Part shown: in pieces, positions 1 through 3,691 of the stretch | Layout: each line of letters opens with the position of its first letter | Position numbering within the stretch: position 1 is the stretch's first letter | Assembly: GCA_027371725.1 (NCBI GenBank) | Contig: DAHXMN010000042.1 | Location: 1-5,698, forward strand | Direction: 5' to 3' | DNA: 5,698 bases | Origin: Candidatus Woesearchaeota archaeon | Lineage (GTDB): Archaea > Nanobdellota > Nanobdellia > Woesearchaeales > UBA525 | The notes under the pieces: generated by a model | Told to the model about the DNA's origin: nothing | The model's database searches: none | Seen by the model: only the letters and a program-made list of their open reading frames with translations | Position numbers and translations under genes: made by a program

Positions 1-858
1 GTGGCCGTAGATGCTCGGCGCCAGGCTCTCGGTCAGCTTGGCGAAGACGGCCGGGTCCTTCGCGAGCGCGAGGATATTCTCCTCTTCCTCGTCGCTGATC
101 TCGATCTGGGTGTAGTCCTCCTGCATCGGCTCGACGTAGTTCGCCTCGACCATGAGGTCGAACCGGATGGACTGTCCGCCCTGGGCGAGGACGATCGGCA
201 CCTCCTTGACGACGCCGGTCAGGCGGATCTTCGCGCCGGGGTTGGTCTGCTTCTCCGTCATCGGGCTGACGAGGTCGTTCTTGAGGAAGATGTTGAGGCG
301 CTTCGGCTGCTCGCCGCCCTCCAGGTCTTCCGGGCTCTCCTCGAGGACGATCTTCTGCGCGTCGACGAGCGTCTTCTCGAGCAGCCGGAATTTCCCTTTC
401 CGGCCGCAGCCGCACCTGCTCGGTTCCTTGAATTTCTCGTCGAGCTGGAGCACGGGGATGATGTTGCCGCAGCTCGGGCATTCGAACCGCGCGTTGGTGA
501 CTTGCGGCCGGACGTCGCTCTTCTGGCGGACGATGCCTTCGAGCTGGAGGAACTTCTCGAGATGTTTGGCGCGGATGTCGCGGACCATGAACCGCTGCAG
601 CTCCGGCAGCTCTTTGAACCGGATGTAGAAGTCGCCCTCGAGCTTGAGGTCGAATCCCTTGAGGCTGAGTTCGGCGGCCTTGACCACCTCGTCCGGCTCC
701 TCGAGGAGCAGGGACGCGAGATCCGGATTGAACCGCGCGAGCTTCGGGAACTCGACGACGAGGAACTGCCGTCCGGTCCGGACGTGCTCGAGGAGCTCGT
801 CGTAGTACTCCTGCTCGAAGAAGTCCTGGAAGCCCTTGATCTGGTCCGCGAGTTCCAT
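1..858 (-). CDS. mcm: MCM replicative DNA helicase, N-terminal part (truncated by window edge)
   Basis: The 286 visible residues are the N-terminal half of an archaeal MCM, the hexameric 3'-5' helicase that unwinds DNA ahead of the replication fork. Residues 1-95 form the helical A domain. Residues about 96-245 form the OB-fold with an inserted zinc finger, C127-x2-C130-x18-C149-x-C151, and the region around 208-240 (KIRLTGVV, then IRFDLMVEANYVEP) fits the DNA-binding hairpin strand pair. An acidic linker (ISDEEEENI) follows. The visible part ends with SLAPSIYGH, the MCM signature just before the AAA+ ATPase core, so the Walker A, Walker B and arginine-finger regions lie outside the window. 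The ATG at 858 is preceded by GGTG, a plausible Shine-Dalgarno, 6 nt away. Family assignment is firm. The catalytic domain cannot be checked here. Confidence 0.95.
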   Translation of the reverse strand, partial: MELADQIKGFQDFFEQEYYDELLEHVRTGRQFLVVEFPKLARFNPDLASLLLEEPDEVVKAAELSLKGFDLKLEGDFYIRFKELPELQRFMVRDIRAKHLEKFLQLEGIVRQKSDVRPQVTNARFECPSCGNIIPVLQLDEKFKEPSRCGCGRKGKFRLLEKTLVDAQKIVLEESPEDLEGGEQPKRLNIFLKNDLVSPMTEKQTNPGAKIRLTGVVKEVPIVLAQGGQSIRFDLMVEANYVEPMQEDYTQIEISDEEEENILALAKDPAVFAKLTESLAPSIYGH

Positions 859-908
859 CGATTACACCGAGCAAGCGTCGGGTGTCGTGACGCCTCGGAG
901 CAGGACCA

Positions 909-940
909 GATTTCGCGCCGATTCATGCAGGCGCGAAATC
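909..940. repeat. Perfect 11-bp inverted repeat in the mcm leader
   Basis: The arms GATTTCGCGCC (909-919) and GGCGCGAAATC (930-940) are exactly complementary and separated by 10 nt. The element ends 51 bp before the mcm start codon, inside the inferred 5' leader. It could be an RNA hairpin or a dimeric operator. There is no T-tract after it on the minus strand, so it does not look like a terminator of the upstream gene. Confidence 0.6.
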
Positions 941-1011
941 GCGATACGCCGCGAGGGACGAGCGGCAATGCTCCGCGTCACGACCCGTCGCCGAGAGGTA
1001 GTCTGCGGTCG

Positions 1012-1019
1012 TTTAAAAG
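1012..1019 (-). promoter_or_regulatory. Candidate TATA box for mcm
   Basis: On the minus strand this reads CTTTTAAA, close to archaeal TATA boxes and standing out in GC-rich surroundings. A start about 26 bp downstream (near 989) would give mcm a leader of about 130 nt containing the 909-940 hairpin. The purine-rich BRE element is weak. The remaining gap between mcm and the upstream gene (859-1122) holds no convincing gene: the frame open across it is arginine-rich and has no good start. Confidence 0.4.
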
Positions 1020-1122
1020 GAATATGGTCCTGGAACCGGTAGACCCCCATCTTTTCCGGTGGAACTCCGACGAGAGCGGAACGCTTCCACCGTCTCAGAA
1101 CAGAATGAGGGGGACGGAGCAA

Positions 1123-1575
1123 TCAGTCGTCGTTCAGTATATCGGGGTCGGGCGTCATGATGTAGATGCCTGCGCACTTGTCGGCGATCTCGCTGCAAAA
1201 CGTCGCCGCTTCAGGGTATCTGCCGCCCCCGTAATTCTTCATCGCCTTCGCCGCGGCCTCGGCGCGATCCATATATGCTCTCGCCCGCGGAAGGTCCCCT
1301 TCGTTCTCGAACGGGAAGAGCCCGAGCCTCCGCTGCAGGAACAGGAATCCTTCGACACCCGCCAGCCGTATAGCCGGCATCTCTCCAGAAAACTTCGGAT
1401 TTTGCAGGTCGGTCCAGCATTTGACGACGTTGTCGAGAAATAGTCCCGCCTCGCGGGCGGATTCGACGTACAGCGGATCAGGGTGGCCTCTGAGCGCCAA
1501 TGATGCGTTCCCCATCAGGAAAGCGTAATGCGCAAAAAGGGCGCCTTCTCGGTCCGCCTCGAGTCCCGAACCCAT
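1123..1575 (-). CDS. Unrecognised 150-aa helical cytoplasmic protein
   Basis: I do not recognise this protein. It has no signal peptide or transmembrane segment. Amphipathic helix-rich stretches cover residues about 9-50, 66-85 and 96-140, and the alanine spacing in 97-113 resembles helical-hairpin (TPR-like) proteins, without a clear repeat. There are three cysteines (C53, C127, C134), and the tail is acidic (PDPDILNDD). The ATG at 1575 is the first Met after an in-frame TGA only two codons upstream. A TATA box at 1597-1604 lies the right distance away for a leaderless transcript beginning at that ATG, which supports this start; Met21 is the alternative. Codon use (C/G-ending) matches the neighbours. 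It is followed by mcm on the same strand after a 264-bp gap. Function unknown. Confidence 0.75.
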   Translation of the reverse strand: MGSGLEADREGALFAHYAFLMGNASLALRGHPDPLYVESAREAGLFLDNVVKCWTDLQNPKFSGEMPAIRLAGVEGFLFLQRRLGLFPFENEGDLPRARAYMDRAEAAAKAMKNYGGGRYPEAATFCSEIADKCAGIYIMTPDPDILNDD

Positions 1576-1577
1576 TC

Positions 1578-1593
1578 CTCACGTTAACGTGAG
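1578..1593. promoter_or_regulatory. 16-bp perfect palindrome, candidate operator
   Basis: CTCACGTTAACGTGAG is its own reverse complement over all 16 bases. It lies between the TATA box (1597-1604) and the predicted leaderless start at 1575, the position where archaeal repressors typically block polymerase recruitment. Its proximal end also supplies GAGG just before the ATG, at a spacing too short for a good ribosome-binding site. Confidence 0.6.
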
Positions 1594-1596
1594 TAC

Positions 1597-1604
1597 GTAT
1601 TAAT
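1597..1604 (-). promoter_or_regulatory. TATA box of the 150-aa protein gene
   Basis: On the minus strand ATTAATAC is preceded by an A-rich BRE-like run (GAAAAAC). Its centre lies about 26 bp before the A of the ATG at 1575, predicting a leaderless mRNA. Confidence 0.6.
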
Positions 1605-1638
1605 GTTTTTCTTTTTTCGAGGCTAGAAGAAGAACGGG

Positions 1639-1660
1639 AAAAAAGGATTTCGAGAAAAAA
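1639..1660 (-). terminator. T-rich terminator of tbp
   Basis: The minus strand has two T6 runs (1660-1655 and 1644-1639) starting 4 nt after the tbp stop codon. Oligo-T tracts without a required hairpin are the usual archaeal intrinsic terminators. Confidence 0.65.
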
Positions 1661-1664
1661 TGTT

Positions 1665-2243
1665 CTACATGACCTTCTTGAGCACTTCGATGAGCTTGTC
1701 GACGGCAGCATTGACCTCGGCCTCGCTCTTCGTGCCCGTGCAGACGATCTTGCCGTTGCTGAACAGCAGGAACGTCGCCTTCGCTTCCATGAGCTTGTAG
1801 ACGAGGCCGGGGAACTGCTCCGGCTCGTACTCCGTGTTGTCGAGCTTCATCGCCAGCTTGTTCAGGTTGAGGTCCATCCCGATCGAGCCGGAAGCGACGA
1901 TGTTCTGCACCGTGATCTTCGGCTTCACCGTGATCTCGACGTTGATCTTCTTCAGGCTCTGGATGATTTGCTGGATGCTTTCCTCGACCTTGTCGAGCGA
2001 CTTCGCGCCGGTGCACACGACTTTGCCCGAGGAGAATATCAGCGCGCTCGTCTTCGGGTCCTTGATGCGGATGACGAGGCCGGGGAACTGCTCGGGATTG
2101 TATTCGGTGTTGGACAGCACCGCCGCCATCTTCTCGAGCGGGATGTCGTGCTCGAGGCTGGTGGAGACGACGATGTTCACGACCCTGATCGATCGCTCGC
2201 CGGTCACGCGCTCTTCCTTCGGCTTCTCCTTGGTGCTGGCCAT
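1665..2243 (-). CDS. tbp: TATA-box-binding protein (TBP)
   Basis: This general transcription factor binds and bends the promoter TATA box and recruits TFB and RNA polymerase. The 192 residues form the two-fold saddle: repeat 1 is about residues 19-100 and repeat 2 about 109-191. Both repeats carry the PEQFPGL motif (50-56 and 141-147) and GK(V/I)VCTG (73-79 and 164-170). The four phenylalanines that wedge into DNA are present: F53, F70, F144 and F161. An 18-residue charged N-terminal extension precedes the core, and no acidic C-terminal tail is seen. The start at 2243 has GAGGGGG (2252-2258) 8 nt upstream, and MASTKE is a sensible N-terminus. Length is normal for archaeal TBP. It has its own promoter and terminator, so it is probably monocistronic, or cotranscribed with the small ORF upstream. 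A long overlapping frame across it is a high-GC shadow. Confidence 0.98.
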   Translation of the reverse strand: MASTKEKPKEERVTGERSIRVVNIVVSTSLEHDIPLEKMAAVLSNTEYNPEQFPGLVIRIKDPKTSALIFSSGKVVCTGAKSLDKVEESIQQIIQSLKKINVEITVKPKITVQNIVASGSIGMDLNLNKLAMKLDNTEYEPEQFPGLVYKLMEAKATFLLFSNGKIVCTGTKSEAEVNAAVDKLIEVLKKVM

Positions 2244-2276
2244 GTGCGAAACCCCCTCGCATGGTCGGAGTCCCGA

Positions 2277-2313
2277 CCCTTTTAAAAGGGAAGGGAACGC
2301 TCATTTATAAATG
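2277..2313 (-). promoter_or_regulatory. tbp promoter with two palindromic TATA-like boxes
   Basis: Two perfect palindromes lie in tandem: CATTTATAAATG (2302-2313) and CCCTTTTAAAAGGG (2277-2290). The distal box has an A-rich BRE-like stretch upstream and predicts a start near 2282, giving a leader of about 39 nt that contains the Shine-Dalgarno. The proximal box would place the start near 2257, inside the ribosome-binding site, and sits exactly over the distal start. The distal box is therefore the likelier promoter, and the proximal one may be an additional TBP- or repressor-binding site. Confidence 0.65.
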
Positions 2314-2320
2314 CTTTTAT

Positions 2321-2401
2321 TTACCTTTTCCCTAACCTCGAATGTCTCTCTGGGTTTTTTCTGAACCTTTGTTTCGTCTGGAAACGCCCATCTTCACTCA
2401 T
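2321..2401 (-). CDS. Candidate 26-aa basic small protein upstream of tbp
   Basis: This short frame reads MSEDGRFQTK followed by QRFRKNPERHSRLGKR: a short acidic start, then a strongly basic tail (nine Arg/Lys), as in proteins that bind nucleic acid. I do not recognise it; it is not ribosomal protein L41e by sequence. Support for expression is positional: a strong Shine-Dalgarno GGAGGGTG 2 nt before the ATG, and a TATA-like AAATAAAG at 2451-2458 that would give a leader of about 29 nt. An in-frame ATG six codons upstream lies before the Shine-Dalgarno, so the inner ATG is preferred. The stop codon is only 7 bp from the distal tbp TATA box. Against it, codon use (AGA/AGG arginines) differs from its neighbours and the frame is very short. 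Confidence 0.4.
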   Translation of the reverse strand: MSEDGRFQTKQRFRKNPERHSRLGKR

Positions 2402-2403
2402 TA

Positions 2404-2411
2404 CACCCTCC
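2404..2411 (-). promoter_or_regulatory. Shine-Dalgarno of the 26-aa ORF
   Basis: GGAGGGTG matches the archaeal anti-Shine-Dalgarno at seven of eight positions (GGAGGTG with one inserted G). The GGAGGG core lies 4 nt before the ATG at 2401. It is the main reason to take the small ORF seriously. Confidence 0.5.
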
Positions 2412-2450
2412 AGGATCATAATTTGTTATTTCGCCGCGGTTCTAACCCCC

Positions 2451-2459
2451 CTTTATTTC
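2451..2459 (-). promoter_or_regulatory. Candidate TATA box for the 26-aa ORF
   Basis: GAAATAAAG on the minus strand would set a start near 2429. A second AT-rich patch at 2417-2432 is too close to the ATG to serve a leader that includes the Shine-Dalgarno. Confidence 0.4.
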
Positions 2460-2483
2460 AGATGGAACTTTTCCTGGCGCCTT

Positions 2484-2548
2484 CTGACGGAGGACAAACT
2501 ATTTTTCCATACTGAACATATCTCCGAACGGGCCTCCAGCACCGTCAG
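2484..2548. repeat. 7-bp inverted repeat with extension
   Basis: CTGACGG (2484-2490) pairs with CCGTCAG (2542-2548). Three more pairs (AGG 2491-2493 with CCT 2533-2535) are possible across an internal loop. It lies between the zinc-ribbon gene's terminator and the promoter of the 26-aa ORF. I see no gene in 2460-2549. The repeat could be chance. Confidence 0.3.
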
Positions 2549-2549
2549 G

Positions 2550-2581
2550 CAAAAAACAGAGAAAACAAAAAACAGAGAAAA
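2550..2581 (-). terminator. T-rich terminator formed by a perfect 16-bp tandem repeat
   Basis: The plus-strand unit CAAAAAACAGAGAAAA occurs twice back to back with no mismatch (2550-2565 and 2566-2581). Read on the minus strand it gives two T6 and two T4 tracts beginning 12 nt after the stop of the zinc-ribbon gene, a typical archaeal T-tract terminator. The exact duplication suggests recent slippage. Confidence 0.65.
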
Positions 2582-2592
2582 GGGAAGAAGGG

Positions 2593-2934
2593 TCAGGCCC
2601 GTGCGAGCAGCCGCACCGGTCGGAGCATCGCAGGCTCGGGCACGCCGCCGAGGAAGAGGGTCTCGAACTCCGGCGCGTGGAACGGGAGCGAACGCGTCAC
2701 CCAACTGAAGACCGACTCCGCATAGCAGCGCCCGCAGACCCGCATCGGGCCGCGGCACTTGATGCAATTCTCGTCGCCGTCCCCGAGGACGTCGTCCGTC
2801 AGGTCCTCCAGCTGGAGGAGGAGCTCCGGCCTCTCCGGCACCCGCTCCTGCAGCCAGGCGGCCATCTCGCGTCCGAGGCACGCGCCGCAGAGCGGCTGCG
2901 TGATGGTCTCTCCGCACGTTTCGCACGCTGGCAT
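2593..2934 (-). CDS. Small double zinc-ribbon protein, function unknown
   Basis: The 113-aa protein has two four-cysteine clusters: C4-x2-C7-x8-C16-x2-C19 and C57-x2-C60-x6-C67-x2-C70. They are separated by a helical segment rich in Leu and Glu (about 24-48), and further helix follows (72-97). Each cluster could bind one zinc, or the halves could pair as one split site. The fold suggests binding to nucleic acid or protein, but I cannot name the family. The ATG at 2934 is chosen because GAGGTGG (2941-2947) precedes it at 6 nt and MPACETCG is a clean N-terminus; a start 22 codons upstream gives an arginine-rich extension without a ribosome site. The gene is transcribed after a long structured leader and ends at a T-rich terminator. 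The C-terminal PVRLLARA is unremarkable. Confidence 0.8.
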   Translation of the reverse strand: MPACETCGETITQPLCGACLGREMAAWLQERVPERPELLLQLEDLTDDVLGDGDENCIKCRGPMRVCGRCYAESVFSWVTRSLPFHAPEFETLFLGGVPEPAMLRPVRLLARA

Positions 2935-2940
2935 GTCGTT

Positions 2941-2947
2941 CCACCTC
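2941..2947 (-). promoter_or_regulatory. Ribosome-binding site fixing the zinc-ribbon start
   Basis: GAGGTGG lies 6 nt before the ATG at 2934 and decides the start. Part of it (2944-2948) can pair with CCTCG encoded at 2966-2970, so a leader hairpin could hide it. Confidence 0.65.
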
Positions 2948-3091
2948 GTTGCTGCACGCTCCCGTCGAGGCCGTCTTGCAAGAATCCGTGAACCATGCAA
3001 TCCGACGCCCGCGCGGGAGTCTCATGCACGATTCATGGCGCAGAAGCTATCCTGGAGCTTGATCGTCCAGCTATAGCTCGGCCGCGCCATG
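2944..3091 (-). ncRNA. Structured leader of the zinc-ribbon gene, or independent small RNA
   Basis: On the minus strand downstream of the TATA box at 3114-3122 there is a nested hairpin. The outer stem is 8 bp (3084-3091 with 3034-3041), the middle 6 bp AGCTAT/ATAGCT (3073-3078 with 3045-3050), and the inner 5 bp CTGGA/TCCAG (3066-3070 with 3052-3056) with a 9-nt loop. A second stem-loop at 3004-3021, a 10-bp palindrome at 2974-2983, and a weak stem covering the ribosome site (2944-2948 with 2966-2970) follow. The predicted start falls at about 3091, the first base of the outer stem. I see no tRNA features and no recognised riboswitch. Confidence 0.5.
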
Positions 3092-3113
3092 CCCCCACCC
3101 GCGAGCTCGTCGG

Positions 3114-3122
3114 TATATAAAT
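3114..3122 (-). promoter_or_regulatory. TATA box of the zinc-ribbon transcript
   Basis: ATTTATATA on the minus strand is a near-ideal archaeal TATA box with an AATAG stretch in BRE position. It predicts a start near 3091. It could also work on the plus strand, but no gene lies at the right distance there. Confidence 0.6.
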
Positions 3123-3133
3123 CTATTGGCAGG

Positions 3134-3147
3134 AAAAACGAAAAAAA
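3134..3147 (-). terminator. T-rich tract, candidate minus-strand terminator
   Basis: The minus strand has T7 (3147-3141) then T5 (3138-3134), only about 12 bp before the zinc-ribbon TATA box. This arrangement suggests that a minus-strand transcript from the region to the right ends here. Confidence 0.4.
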
Positions 3148-3352
3148 GGATCACGATGACCGCTCCCGTTCCTGCGGCATCGTCGCGGCCCGGTTGTTCT
3201 CCCTCCGGTCCGAGATGTTGTCGGCGGCTCGCGAGCATGGCTCGCTCTTGCTCGCCATGCTCGCGCCCGGGTCTTGTGTCAAGGCGACGGTGCCGCCGCC
3301 TCTGACGTCGATATCGCCGTCGTCCCCATTCCTCTTTCCCCTTTCGGCAAAT
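3148..3352. other. Gap without a convincing gene; contains a 12-bp hairpin
   Basis: Together with the leader to its left, this makes about 450 bp without a convincing protein gene (2935-3383). The strongest element is a perfect 12-bp inverted repeat, CGCGAGCATGGC (3230-3241) and GCCATGCTCGCG (3254-3265), with a 12-nt loop. A minus-strand frame of 35 codons (3258-3151) starts inside the hairpin, but it lacks a ribosome site and a TATA box and has low-information composition. A small RNA on the minus strand, ending at the T-tract 3134-3147, is the best alternative. I could not match it to SRP RNA, RNase P RNA or tRNA. Confidence 0.35.
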
Positions 3353-3360
3353 CTTTAATA
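3353..3360 (+). promoter_or_regulatory. TATA box of the ThiS-like gene
   Basis: CTTTAATA is preceded by GCAAAT in BRE position. The box centre is about 27 bp before the ATG at 3384, predicting a leaderless mRNA. The reverse reading (TATTAAAG) could also drive divergent transcription to the left. Confidence 0.65.
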
Positions 3361-3383
3361 GCCCTCTTTCTTTCCTCCGCCGC

Positions 3384-3581
3384 ATGGTCACCGTCTTCAT
3401 CGAACGTGAGAAACGGACAGTGGAACGGGAGTTCAGCGGCCGGATCCGCGACCTCCTCGCCCAGCTCAAGGTCAACCCCGAAACGGTCGTCGTCGTGAAG
3501 AACGGCGCGGTCGTCTCCGAGGACGAGCGCTGCTCCGCCGAGGACGAGCTGAAGCTCCTCAGCGTCATCAGCGGCGGCTGA
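3384..3581 (+). CDS. ThiS/MoaD-family ubiquitin-like protein (sulfur carrier or SAMP-like)
   Basis: This 65-aa beta-grasp protein ends in the diagnostic Gly-Gly (64-65). In this family an E1-like enzyme adenylates the C-terminus, which then carries sulfur for thiamine, molybdopterin or tRNA thiolation or, in archaea, becomes attached to proteins as a SAMP modifier. Visible features are strand 1 (VTVFIERE), a helix (about 20-28, IRDLLAQLK), the NPETVVVVKNG segment (31-41) common in ThiS-type proteins, and the strand LKLLSVISGG. C50 is the only cysteine. Length fits ThiS (about 65) better than MoaD (about 80). The ATG is supported by the TATA box, giving a leaderless transcript. No E1 enzyme or thiamine or molybdopterin gene is in the window, so the pathway cannot be settled. 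Confidence 0.9.
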   Translation: MVTVFIEREKRTVEREFSGRIRDLLAQLKVNPETVVVVKNGAVVSEDERCSAEDELKLLSVISGG

Positions 3582-3600
3582 ATCGCCTCTCATCGCGCGC

Positions 3601-3670
3601 TCCGTCCCGTCAACGGAAACCGTGTCGATGAAAACAGCAATTTATTTAAAGCGCGTTGACGGGGGACGGA
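3601..3670. repeat. Interrupted inverted repeat bracketing the promoter of the secreted protein
   Basis: CCCGTCAACG (3606-3615) is the exact reverse complement of CGTTGACGGG (3654-3663). TCCGT (3601-3605) further pairs with ACGGA (3666-3670) across a 2-nt bulge, making 15 pairs in all. The arms enclose the TATA box at 3641-3650. It starts 20 bp after the ThiS-like stop codon. Confidence 0.55.
3641..3650 (+). promoter_or_regulatory. TATA box of the secreted-protein gene
   Basis: TTTATTTAAA with AGCAA upstream predicts a start near 3671 and a leader of about 20 nt containing the ribosome site GAGGTG. Confidence 0.6.
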
Positions 3671-3680
3671 CCATATCTGC

Positions 3681-3686
3681 GAGGTG
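3681..3686 (+). promoter_or_regulatory. Ribosome-binding site of the secreted-protein gene
   Basis: GAGGTG lies 5 nt before the ATG at 3692 and matches the archaeal anti-Shine-Dalgarno. It fixes the start that yields a proper signal peptide. Confidence 0.7.
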
Positions 3687-3691
3687 GGTCC

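Noticed and set aside
909..940. Resemblance of TTTCGCGCC in the mcm leader repeat to the eukaryotic E2F site
   Set aside because: Archaea have no known E2F/DP proteins, and a GC-rich 9-mer can match by chance; only the symmetry is kept as a finding.
862..1122. An 86-codon minus-strand frame filling the gap before mcm
   Set aside because: It needs a TTG start directly after the previous stop, is arginine-rich with no domain, lacks a ribosome site, and contains the candidate mcm TATA box.
1..1443. A 480-codon plus-strand frame opposite mcm and the 150-aa gene
   Set aside because: It is the antisense shadow of two minus-strand coding regions, and it crosses their intergenic gap where the composition becomes random.
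1605..1617. Plus-strand T-tract as a terminator
   Set aside because: No plus-strand gene lies upstream; on the minus strand it is the A-rich stretch before the TATA box of the 150-aa gene.
1600..2304. A 234-codon minus-strand frame overlapping all of tbp
   Set aside because: Its peptide is a repetitive Arg/His/Gln/Gly-rich product typical of an off-frame reading of GC-rich coding DNA; the tbp frame explains the region completely.
3034..3091. tRNA or H/ACA guide RNA
   Set aside because: No T-loop GTTCRA or D-loop pattern, no CCA-type acceptor stem, and no ACA box at the correct place after the stem.
3151..3258. A 35-codon minus-strand ORF starting inside the 12-bp hairpin
   Set aside because: No Shine-Dalgarno, no TATA box at leaderless distance, polar low-information sequence, and a start codon buried in a strong stem.
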